From Protea cynaroides (Eukaryota > Streptophyta > Magnoliopsida > Proteales > Proteaceae), in NCBI GenBank assembly GCA_028583415.1, contig CM053265.1, positions 22,266,830 through 22,330,829 of the forward strand: a stretch of 64,000 bases of DNA, written 5' to 3'. Below, piece by piece: positions 23,289 to 33,873 of the stretch. Positions within the stretch are counted from its first letter, which is position 1, and every line of letters begins with the position of its first letter. The notes beneath the pieces are model-generated. The model did no database searches. It worked only from the letters and a program-made list of their open reading frames with translations, and was not told the DNA's origin. The position numbers and the translations under genes are program-made.

Positions 23289-23424
23289 CTGTAGAGGTGA
23301 TGTGGATGTCGAAACTCGGACTAAGAACGATCCACAATAGCGAAGTAGCACTGTAGCAACTCGGAGAGTAGAGACGAGTCGAAACGGAGGAGGAATAGTG
23401 AGAATCAACCCAGAATCGGATCTT

Positions 23425-23660
23425 AAAAATCTGATTTTTGGTCCGAGGGTCGGGCAATTCGACTGACACCATCGACCTCCAATCGACCCTCGGCTCTCGG
23501 GAATCTGACAGAAATTCAAGGGTCGGACTGAGGGTCGGACACCCATCGACCCTCACATCGACCCTCACATCGACCCTCAGCTCTCGGGAAGAACAGGTCA
23601 TTCCCAGGGTCGGATACCAAGGGTCGGACATACCATCGACCCTCACTATCGACCCTACAT
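23425..23660. promoter_or_regulatory. TK1 internal motif cluster between antisense gene and gag
   Basis: About a dozen copies of AGGGTCGGA / ATCGACCCTC in both orientations, the same A-type motif as the two clusters in the TK1 LTR. It lies upstream of the first exon of the antisense gene (which reads left) and upstream of gag (which reads right). It may be a two-way control region; that is inference. Confidence 0.7.
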
Positions 23661-23766
23661 AGAAAAGACAGTATTTATTTCAGAATGAATTGGAGATTTT
23701 GAATGTTATATCGGTTAGCGTGCCTACATGAAGTATAAATGATTTCTCACTGATTTTGATGATTTT

Positions 23767-23769
23767 CAG
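23767..23769 (+). other. Possible splice acceptor before TK1 gag
   Basis: TGATGATTTTCAG|G, 24 bases before the gag ATG. TK2 (46613-46614) and TK3 (60767-60768) have CTTCTTCTCAG at the same place. A spliced leader from the LTR donor would skip the antisense gene region. Prediction only. Confidence 0.4.
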
Positions 23770-23793
23770 GCACCACCCATCTCAAAAGTAAAT

Positions 23794-24858
23794 ATGTCTG
23801 GACGTAGAGTTACCCGACAGACCCGGAATACAGTCCCACCACCACCACTAGTGGAGGAGACTAGCCAAGAGAATAACCATGCACAGGGTAATCCAGAACC
23901 AGCAGGCCCTACAAATTTGCCACCTCCACCACCGGAGCTAGCAACTGTGGTTATGAACCTAGCTCAACAACTACAGCAGATGCAACATGCACAAGCTGAA
24001 ATGCAGGTTGCAATGGGAGTTATGTTTCAAGCCACTCAGGCTGCAACCATGCACACTGGGCAAGCTAGTGCAGCACCAGTGGGTAACCACCTAGCGCAAC
24101 AGACACCTCAACAACCGGCTGCACCAGTTCCTGTGCAACTCCCAGAAGCAGCCCAAGGGAACTATCAGTATCCACCCCCTATGTTTGGGGCATACCAAAA
24201 TCAACTGGATCACTCCCGACTAGTAGAGAGATTTTTGAAAATGAAGCCAAGAGAATTCAATGGCAAGCCGTCTGATCCACTGTGGCCAGCACACTGGATA
24301 GACGAGATGGAAAGGAACTTCCTTATGATGACTATTACTGAGGAAGAAAAAGTGCTATGCGCCACCTTCATGTTCAAAGGCGACGCACACCATTGGTGGA
24401 AATCTACAAAGACATACTTATTGACCAAGCACGCCCTACTGACATGGGCTATATATAAGGAAGCATTCTTCGAGAACTATTTCCCAAGAAGCTTCAGAGA
24501 TTCAATGGAGAAGGAATTTCTGAAGCCGTCCAGATCGCTCGAGTGATTGAATCGAGCCAGAAAGAGAGTTATTTCACTCAAAACAAAGGCATAAAAAGGC
24601 CAGCTGGGAATTCTTATAACGGAGGCAATAATAGGACGTATAAACCTTTTCGTCCTCAGAATTTTGCAACTACACCAAAGTCTACTGCAGCAGCTCAACC
24701 ACAGCCAAAGCCAAATTCTGAAGCCCCGAAGTGTTATAACTGCAACCAACCAGGGCACATGGCAAGAGAATGCCCAAAACCCAAGAAGCAGTTACATCAA
24801 GGACGGGTATATGCTGTTACATCAGAGGATGCAGCCGCATCGCCCGATGTGGTCACAG
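23794..24858 (+). pseudogene. gag: TK1 gag with internal deletion
   Basis: Starts MSGRRVTRQTRN. The N terminus is Gln/Pro-rich; the gag core begins LVERFLKMKPREFNGKPS (about 24220), with DPLWPAHWIDEMERNF and AHHWWKSTKTYL. At about 24520 the frame jumps from MEKEFL straight to EAVQIARVIESS: compared with TK3 about 60 residues are missing and the frame is shifted. The zinc knuckle CYNCNQPGHMAREC is intact at about 24730-24771. The first part ends at the stop at 24546. Exon 1 of the Gag-Pol frame ends at 24858 (SPDVVTG). Confidence 0.9.
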
Positions 24859-24928
24859 GTATGATCGAAACTTTTAAGATTATAATTACACTGATTGAGT
24901 ATGTAGACTAAGTAAAAACGGATCACAG
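24859..24928 (+). other. TK1 intron between gag and protease
   Basis: 70 bp, GTATGATC…GATCACAG, with an in-frame TAG and other stops inside. Removing it joins SPDVVTG to IVPINGVPARVLFDSGA in frame, the sequence expected of a continuous Gag-Pol. The ends share the direct repeat TCACAGGTAT, so an insertion with flanking repeat is the alternative. TK2 and TK3 carry a related spacer at the same place (see findings). Confidence 0.6.
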
Positions 24929-27900
24929 GTATCGTACCTATCAATGGCGTACCCGCCAGAGTACTCTTTGATTCAGGAGCTACTCATTCATTTATATCTG
25001 TGTCGTTTGGAAAGAAGACCAATCTGCCCATCAAAACATTAGACTACAAATTACTTGTACGGTCACCGATGGGATTAGAAGTGGAATTAGAGAAAGGTTA
25101 TGGACCATGTCCAGTTCTCATTGGAGAGCAGACCTTGGATGCAACCTTAATACAACTTGAGATGGCGGACTTTGATGTCATCTTAGGAATGGACCCGGTT
25201 AGCTCGGCACTCTGCAAATTTGTTATGCGCCGAGAAGAAGCTAACGTTCAAAGATAAAGAAGGAGCAGAATTCAGTTTCTCGGGAACCAAACTTCCCAGG
25301 AGACGCAAGCTCATACTCTCATCATTAAAGGCTAAGAAGTGCATTGAGAAAGGAGCGGTCGGATATCTAGTATCAGTGGTCGACCTAACCAAGGACGTGC
25401 CACAAATGGAAGATATTGATGTCGTGCGAGATTTTCCTGATGTATTCCCGGAGGAATTACCCGGATTACCACCCGACCGAGCCACGGAGTTTGTAATAGA
25501 CCTTATACCTAGAGCCGCACCAGTATCAAAAGCACCTTATAGAATGGATCCTACTGAACTGAAGGAATTAAAAGTGCAACTACAAGAACTGCTGGATAAG
25601 GGTTATATTAGACCCAGTATATCTCCATGGGGAGCACCGGTGTTGTTCGTAAATAAGAAGGATGGTAGTGTTCGATTATGCATCGACTATCGAGAGTTGA
25701 ATAAACTGACCATCAAGAATCGAAACCCACTACCCAGGATCGATGACTTGTTCGATCAGTTACAAGGAGCGAAGGTATTTTCAAAGATCGATCTTCGATC
25801 AGGCTATCATCAACTGAAGATTAAAGAAGGTGACATTCCGAAGACAGCTTTCAGGACAAGATACGGACATTATGAGTTCATAGTGATGTCCTTCGGACTA
25901 ACTAATGCACCGGCAACATTCATGAAACTTATGAACCGAGTTTTCCACAATATGTTGGACACGTCGGTGATAGTATTTATTGATGACATATTGGTATACT
26001 CCAAGGACAAGGAAACCCATTTCAAGAACCTAAACGCAGCCCTATAGCGTTTAAGGAAAGAGAAGTTATACGCCAAATTTTCAAAGTGTGAGTTTTGGCT
26101 AAGTGAAGTCTCCTTTCTAGGCCATGTAGTATCCGCGGAAGGAATCAAAGTGGACCCCAGTAAGATCGAACCTATTGTGAAGTGGGAAGCACCAAAGAGC
26201 GTCTCAGAAATTAGAAGTTTCCTGGGTCTAGCTGGATATTATCGGAGATTCGTAGAAGACTATTCTCGGATTGCCGTACCTCTCACCAGTTTGACCAAGA
26301 AAGGAGAAAAGTTCGTATGGACGGATAAGTGTGAAAAGAGCTTTCAAACACTGAAGACCAGATTGATATCCGCTCCAATTTTAACCATTCCCGTTCCAGG
26401 ACAGACATTTACCTTATACACTGATGCATCGGGATTGGGATTAGGATGTGTGCTTATGCAAGGAGAACAAGTAGTTGCGTATGACAGTTGAAGGTACATG
26501 AGAAGAATTACCCCACTCACGATTTGGAGTTAGCGACAGTAGTACATGCTGTCAAGATATGGAGACACTACCTATACAGAGAGAAATTTCAGATTAAGTC
26601 GGACCATAAAAGCCTTACGTATCTATTTAATCAGAAGGAGTTAAATATGAGACAAAGAAGATGGCTGGAACTATTGAAAGACTATGATTGTGATATCCAG
26701 TATCATCTGGGCAAAGCGAACGTAGTAGCAGATGCATTGAGCAGAAAAGCAATGATAAAATATCAAGGAGAAACTAGCACAACTGCAGCAATGTGTACTA
26801 CCGGGATGGTATTCAATCACGGTAACGAGCAGTATGTGATCGATACACCGGATGGATCAACCAACCAAGGGTTCATTCATCGGTTTTCAAATATGTTCGC
26901 TGCATTGAAGATAATACCGGATATAATGGATGAAGTGAAGACAACTATCAAAGCAGATCCTTATCTGAGAACGGTACAAGAAGATATTGAGAAAGGTAGG
27001 ACTAACCCTGAGTTCACCTTGGATGACAAGAAGGTACTGAAATACAAATGAAGAATATGTGTACCCGAAACAGAAAGTGTGGACATTAGACACCGACTCA
27101 TGAAAGAAGCCCATACCACCATCTACTTGGTACATCCTGGAAGTACAAAAATGTATCATGATCTAAAGAAACTGTATTGGTGGAGGGGAATGAAGGCAGA
27201 TGTATCCAAGTTCGTGTCTCAATGCCTAAATTGTCAGAAGGTAAAGGCGGAACGACAAAGACCCGCAGGACTGTTACAACCATTACTGGAACCAGCATGG
27301 AAATGGGACTGCATCACTATGGACTTCGTCAGAGGACTACCACTGACTCCTCGAGTAGTTGACGCAGTTTGGGTGATTGTAGATCGTCTGACTAAAACAG
27401 CTCACTTCATATCGATACGACCCCAATATACACTCGAAAGGTTAGCAAAGCTGTATGTGGATAATATTGTTCGGCTACATGGTGTTCCAGAAAGCATTGT
27501 GTCCGATAGAGATCCATGATTTACTTCCAAATTTTGGGAAGGACTGCAAAAGGCCATGGGCACAACATTGAAGTTCAGCACTGCATTCCACCCACGCAGC
27601 ACGGACGGTCGGAGCGTACAATGCAAATTTTAGAAGATATGCTACGAGCATGTGTGATTGATTTCAAGGGATCATGGGACGAAAAGTTACCATTGATCGA
27701 GTTCGCTTACAATAACAGCTATCGGGCTACTATACAGATGTCACCTTATGAAGCACTGTATGGCAGGAAGTGTCGAACTCCCTTGTTTTGGAATGAAGTT
27801 GGAGAACGTAGTATTGTTGGACCAGAATTTGTTGAAGAGACTTGTCGAGTGGTCGACATCATCAAGGAAAGAGTAAGAGTAGCTCAGAACCGGCAGAAGC

Positions 27901-28411
27901 AATACGCAGATACTCGACGAAGAGATCTAGAGTTCGCCGTAGGTGATAAGTATTTTTGAAAATATCGCCTATGCGAGGATTGAAGAGGTTCGGACAGAAA
28001 GGAAAACTAAGTCCAAGATATGTCGGACCATATGAAATTCTGGCTAAGCGTGGGAAAGTAGCTTATCAGTTAGCACTACCACCATCTATGTCAAGTGTGC
28101 ATGACGTATTTCACATATCCTTATTGAAGAAGTATGTCAAAGACCCAACACATGTGTTGACAGTAGATTTGCCAGAACTGACTGATGATTTGACATTTGA
28201 AGTAATACCAACGGAAATCACTAGTCGAAAGGTTCAACGTCTACGCAACAGAGATATCTACTATGTTAAGGTCACATGGAAAAGTAGAGACATGGAAGAG
28301 ATTACATGGGAAGAAGAAAATGCTATGAGAAAGCAATACCCTGACTTGTTTGATTCAGAAGGTACGTACAATTTCGATGACGAAATTTTTATAAGTTGGG
28401 GGGAGTTGTAA
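24929..28411 (+). pseudogene. pol: TK1 pol: protease, RT, RNase H, integrase, chromodomain
   Basis: Protease: RVLFDSGATHSFIS (about 24946) and DFDVILGMD. RT: KNRNPLPRIDDLFDQLQGAK, KIDLRSGYHQLKI and an intact catalytic VFIDDILVYS (about 25975). RNase H: TLYTDASGLGLGCVL and LNMRQRRWLELLKDYDCDIQ. Integrase: HPGSTKMYHD…CLNCQ zinc part, WDCITMDF, HGVPESIVSDRD, then the APYEAL-like segment. The chromodomain SRKVQRLRNRDIYYVKVTW with EEITWEEEN lies at about 28220-28340. Defects: frameshifts near 25197, 26485, 27540-27650 and 27955; stops at 26045, 27049 and 27517. The last frame ends on the TAA inside the first bases of the 3' LTR. Domain order and chromodomain place it with Tekay/Del chromoviruses. 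Confidence 0.92.
28393..28406 (+). other. TK1 polypurine tract
   Basis: The G-rich run AAGTTGGGGGGAGT immediately before the 3' LTR primes plus-strand DNA in LTR retrotransposons. Confidence 0.8.
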
Positions 28412-30722
28412 GACCCGTGTCAATTTAACCCGGTCTTACCATCTTGATCCAGGTTTACCCATCATGGTCGAGTCAAATGGACCAAGGGCATGAAGGAGAT
28501 CGAGATCCCAGGTACGAAATCGACCCAAAAACACTTAATTCTAGGGGAGGGTTGCACACCCAGTGAAGCAGGGTCGGACCTCCCAAAACAGAAAGTCAAA
28601 CCCTCAGTTTTTAAGGGAGGGTCGGACAGCTTAAGACCCTAGGGTCGACGGGATCATCGACCCTCCCATCGACCCATGGTTTCTGACGAAATTAAAATTT
28701 GGAAATTTCCTAATTTTCGGTTGGGATTCTTTCCAAATCTCAATGGGATTATTATAGGACATTCCTAGTCTATTTAAAGGACGTTCCTAAGCCACATTCA
28801 CTCCTTTCACAACCCTAATTGAATTGAGAGAAAGAGAGAAGAAGGAAAAGAGGAAGAAAGGAGGCTAGGAAGAAGGCTTAGCAAAAAGGAGAAGAAATTG
28901 CAGAGAAAAGTAATCTTCTCAAGTATGGATACTAATTCCATGAGTTTCTACAGACCTTAGGTTAGATATGGTTGAGTGTAGGATTTCGGAGAAACCCAAA
29001 CCATCCATCCATGGTTAGGCTTTCATGGAAAACCATAGGAGGATGCACGAAATCTATCTAGATGGATTATACATGGTTCTAGACCATGGAATGACTGTTG
29101 AATGAATGTAGGAAGCAAGCCATAGGACCCCAAACACGAAGAATGGGTTAAAAGTGGAAATTGGACCAGAGTGCACCAAGGGTCGCACCGAGGGTCGATA
29201 GACCATCCGACCCTAGGTGTTTCGACCATCGACCCTCGGCATTCGGGAAGTTCGGGGATAGAGGGAGGGTCGATAGACCCATCGACCCTAGCATCGACCC
29301 TAGCATCGACCCTCAGTTGACAGAATGGTTTTTAAATTCTGAATTAATTCTAATTAAATTCTATCGACTTTGTTAGGTTTGCTAGCAATATAATAACATT
29401 ATAAAGGTGATTTTAAAGCTTGGAAAAGTATCTATTAGCAAGCTAAGGTGAGGAACCTTAACTCCAAACTAAATTGGTTAATGATAAACTGTTTTCTATT
29501 TCTTGAGTCCTATGCCATGTTTGATTCTATGCGAATATGTTTGTAATGTGCATACAGCATGCCATCCAATATTTCTATTACTTGTTCATGCATATTTACT
29601 TTATTGTTTATAACATGATGATGATGATGATGATAGGAATAGGCATGTGATTGTATGTGTGTGGTTGATGTGCTTGATGCGAGCGAGTATCAGGGGAGGT
29701 GTGATGAGAACGTCAATAAACGTTAACCTTTGGCGGGTCTCAGCACTTTAGCTCTATCTTTAACTCAAGTCTTGTGCATTGACATCGTCGTATCGCCATT
29801 ACCTTAGCGGAACTATTATGTCGTAGAGTATCAGGGGAGGTGGTCTCAGTCCTTGTAGTCTCTGACTCTACCGGGGGGCCTTAGCTCTATCTCTATGGGA
29901 ATTCCGAGGGATCTTTGGGGTGAGGCCTTGGATACATTGTTTGGCATTAGGATTGGTTAGTAGCGAGCCCAGTTTGCAAGCCCTCGCTAACAGGGGCTTA
30001 CATGTTGGTATAGCATTATATAGCAATAAACGTTAACCTTTGTTGTATAATGTTATGGTAGGGTGGATGGGGACGACGATAAACGTTAACCTTCGGGCGG
30101 GCTTCCACACCCTGTGTATAGAGGCGGTGTCAAGAAACGTTAACCTTTGACCACCCAACCTTTCTATTGCACATTGCAAACTATAAACCAAGACCAAAGA
30201 TATAAATTGATTTTTGCATGCATATGTATTGTTGCATTGTTTTGGCTACTCACTGAGCCGTGTTGTGTGCTCACCCCTCGACGTCGAATATTTTAGTTGA
30301 TGATGCAGGTTATACAGTTGAAGATTATATGAACGCGTCGGCGTACGAAAACGTTGCAGCCATGGAAGTTGGAGCTGAAGACGATACACATGATCCCTCT
30401 TGCGAGTGCAACTCGTGTGTATTTGATTAGATATTTTTTTTTGTAGGTTTCTTTATTGGATTTATAAGACATGTATTTGGTATTTAAATATTTATGTCTC
30501 AGTTAAACACAGAATAATTTGCTATTATTTATGGGTATCATCTTAGTTCTCAGTTCATATTATTTATAAATTTTCCGCTATTGTGTATTACTCTGATTAT
30601 GATTGTGGATGCATGTAAAGTTCGGATAACGCAGGGATAGCCTATTTGAGATCCTGGTTGAGCCATTGTTTATTTAGCGGTTCATCACACCATTCTGGTT
30701 AGACCAAAATTGGGGTGTGACA
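28407..30722 (+). repeat. TK1 3' LTR
   Basis: 2,316 bp, closely similar to 19049-21305. It carries an extra 12 bp (AGCATCGACCCT repeated, about 29289-29312) and the 47 bp block near 29870-29925 missing from the 5' LTR. Confidence 0.96.
30308..30430 (+). CDS. LTR-encoded conserved exon (TK1 3' LTR)
   Basis: Same 41-codon frame as in the 5' LTR with two residue differences (YENVAAM, NSCVFD). A transcript starting in this LTR would run out into TK0 DNA. Confidence 0.5.
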   Translation, partial: GYTVEDYMNASAYENVAAMEVGAEDDTHDPSCECNSCVFD

Positions 30723-32141
30723 CGGATGGTACTGTATATCACAATCATAATCTTCTAATAGTTCCAGCCATCTCCTTTGTCTCATATTCAGGTCCTTTTG
30801 AGTGAAAAGGTAAGTTAAACTTTTGTGTTCCGACTTAATCTGAAACTTTTCACCATAAAGGTAGTGCCTCCAAGTCTTGATTGAGTGAATGACCGCTGCT
30901 AACTCCAGATCATGCGTAGGATAGTTCTTCTCGTGCTCTTTCAACTGTCTTGATGCCTAGGCAATCACCTGTTCTCCTTGCATCAACACATCTAAGACCC
31001 AACCCTGAGGCATCCATATGTAGGGTAAATGGCAAGCTTGGTGCTGGGATGATCAAGATAGGTGCAGAGACTAGTCTTGACTTCAAAGCCTGAAAGCACT
31101 TCTCACACTCATCTATCCATATGAACTTTTCTCCTTTCTTGGTTAGTCTGGTGAGTGGAATGGCGATCCTTGAGTAGTCTTCCATGAATCTTCTATAGTA
31201 ACCAGCCAATCCAAGGAAACTACGAATCTTCGCAACTGATTTTGGTGCATCCCATCCTACTATAGCTGCGATCTTTCTTGGATCTACCTTGATACCATCT
31301 GCAGATACTACGTGACCCAAGAAGGCTACTTCTTTCAGCCAAAATTCACACTTCTTGAACTTGGCATAAAGCTTCTCCCTTCTCAGCCGTTGTAGGGCTG
31401 CTCTCAAATGTGTTGCATGAGTCTCATTGTCCTTTGAGTAGACCAAGATGTCATCGATGAATACAATGATCAAAGTGTCCAACATGTCATGAAACACTTG
31501 ATTCATCAGTTCCATGAACGATGCTGGAGCGTTAGTTAACCCGAATGACATTACCCGGAACTCATAATGCCCATACCTTGTCCTAAAAGCAATCTTTGGA
31601 ATATCTCCTGCCTTGATCTTTAATTGGTGGTACCCTGATATAAGATCAATCTTCAAGAAAACCTTTGCACCCTGCAACTGGTCGAATAAATCATCGATCC
31701 TAGGCAAAGGGTATCGGTTCTTGATGGTAAACTTGTTCAACTCTCGGTAGTCGATACATAGTCGTACGCTACCGTCCTTCTTCTTCACGAATTGCATTGG
31801 CGCTCCCCGTGATGCAATACTTAGCCAATTAGAACCTTTGTCTAATAACTCCCATAGTTGAGACTCAATTCCTTCAACTCCATAGGAGCTACTCTATAGG
31901 GTGTCTTTGACACAGGTGCCATCCCAAGTAATAAGTCGATAACGAACTCGGTTGCATGATCAGGTGGCAACCCGGGTAAGCCTCTTGGAAATACATTATG
32001 GAATTTATGCATCACATTAGTATCTTCCATCTGTGGTGCTTCTTTAGTAGCATTTACCATAGATACCATATATCTAACTCTCTTTTTAAAGCATCTCTTC
32101 ACCTTTCGTGCATAGAGGATGAGCTTTCGCTTCCTAAGCAA
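30723..32141 (-). pseudogene. pol: TK0 protease end, RT and RNase H
   Basis: Read leftward. The protease-RT linker is at 32141-31842 (LPGLPPDHATEFVIDLL). RT is at 31797-30910 with KNRYPLPRIDDLFDQLQGAK, KIDLISGYHQLKI and intact VFIDDILVYS. RNase H is at 30944-30723 (NYPTHDLELAAVIHS, LNMRQRRWLELL) and continues at 19048 on the other side of TK1. Frames are broken near 31800 and 30930. Confidence 0.9.
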
Positions 32142-33858
32142 TATGCTTCCAATAAAACCAAATTATGTGCCATCTTTGTTCTTAAATGATAACATCTTCT
32201 ATGCACATAATCACTTATAGAGTGTTAAGACAACCAGTCTATTCCCAAGATGATGTCAAAGTCTGCCATCTCAAGTCGATTTAGGTTGCATCCAAATTCT
32301 GTCCATCCATATGATTCAGACAATGTTCATAACACTTACCCACTACAACATCTAGTCCAAAAGAGCTAGAACTATTGAAATCTGATATAAAGGTCTTAAG
32401 AGCTTGTCTAGTTCCTTCATCTCTTATGATTTTTCAAAGACTATCGTCAAAAATCTCATATTGCACTCGGTAGCTTACATTTCTTTTATTACTGATGTTC
32501 TACCCTGATCTCTCTTTTGTATATCTCGAAAAGCATTTTTTAACCATTTACTCATTACATATCCCAAGTCTATCTTTAAGCATTAGGGTATATGCTTATA
32601 AATTCATTAATTCAGTCAAACTTTTTTGGTCTTTACTTAATCATCTCACTCGACATTGGGCATAACTCAGTATTACTTGTACTAATCCGAATACTATCAA
32701 TGCCACAATTTTGACTTCATCCTTGTATTCACTCTTAGATCTGCCTTTAGAATTCTTCTGCCTTGTCAAAATTCATACCAATATAGCAATCTTTAACTCT
32801 ACTTGAGTGCTATCTATTTCTTTACTAGCTACTCTTGATAGTTCTCACTTTTTACTCATGCACTCTTTTATAGACATGACTCATATCCATCCATTTAGCA
32901 ATCTCGAAACAGATCCTCCATTACTTCATCTGAGGTTTCTTGGCTATAGAATCTAATATGAATTTAATCCTCTTCCTTCTAGTAATTCCCTTATTAACTG
33001 AACATCTTATCAATGGATGTCGAGAAATGTAAGAATCATAGTGCTTATCCAACATTGATTCATTTTCTTCTTTCGAATTCAGTATAATGATGAACACTTG
33101 TTTTATCTAGTGAACCTAGGTTTAAAGGATCAGGAGTAAATCTATGGTAATCCAACCGGCATCCAAAAGTCGTTAGGTTGCACGGTCGTTCAAATACATG
33201 AAAGTAGAGATTTTACAGCTCTTAGCCTCATGGTTACAGGTTCTATCGAGTATATAGTGCCATTGGTCAAGGCACTACAAGAGTAAATCTGGAGAAGTTT
33301 TGGTACATCAATAAATCAGGTATAAAATCGAACAGATGTACATTCGGAATGATTAAACCCTTAAATGTTCATTCGGTTTATCTTTATTCATGGTGTCGAT
33401 CATGGGAGTAGCTTAGATTGGTATAATCAGGACAAATTCTAAGGAAATAACATTTATAACTTTAATTGACAGGTTGAATCAAGAAGGTATTCTGTCAAGG
33501 TACAAGAATTAGAATCAGGTATGTGCATCCTTTATAATCATAAGAGTAAGTCAATAATGCACCGCATCCTATATTAACCTATCTAGCTCTTTGAATGTTC
33601 TATATTCTACTCTTGATATAGTTCATTTTCAATTTGGTGAAAGTTTATGATTTTTCTCACCTGTCATTATGGTTCCTATCTAGAACATGACTGTTTATTA
33701 ATTCCACATTTAGTATAGTAAATTATGCTATTTCGTATTTAGTCACAGGCATCAAACAAGTGCTTAAGGTGTGTTTTTATTAAAACTTTTAAATTCTTCC
33801 TATCTCAGTTCATCGACTCAGTTAAGTGCAAATATGGTCTGTTGGACAGAGCCTAAGA
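32142..33858 (-). other. TK0 remnant between protease and PBS (gag and antisense gene missing)
   Basis: About 1.7 kb of AT-rich DNA where TK1-TK3 carry about 4 kb with antisense gene, motif cluster and gag. A decayed piece of protease is recognisable at 32230-32290. The part nearest the PBS (about 33740-33858) matches the leader of TK2 and TK3 (for example a shared block with TTAAGTGCAATATGG-like order). The middle matches nothing I can identify. Confidence 0.6.
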
Positions 33859-33870
33859 GCTCTGATACCA
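33859..33870 (-). other. TK0 primer-binding site (initiator tRNA-Met)
   Basis: GCTCTGATACCA on the plus strand, reverse complement TGGTATCAGAGC, three bases from the 5' LTR. Confidence 0.92.
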
Positions 33871-33873
33871 AGT

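Larger units (their letters stand above)
19049..30722 (+). mobile_element. TK1: complete Tekay-like chromovirus, subfamily A
   Basis: 11,674 bp: 5' LTR, PBS, antisense gene, gag, intron, pol, polypurine tract, 3' LTR. The target duplication is cggat on both sides. The LTRs look about 1-2 % different by eye, apart from a 47 bp block and a 12 bp block present only in the 3' LTR, so it is the youngest event at this locus. Gag has an internal deletion and pol has frameshifts and stops, so this copy cannot supply its own proteins. Confidence 0.96.

Noticed and set aside
24859..24928. TK1 gag-pol spacer as a programmed frameshift signal
   Set aside because: The spacer has stops in the relevant frames and no slippery heptamer; exact GT…AG removal restores the frame, so splicing explains it better.
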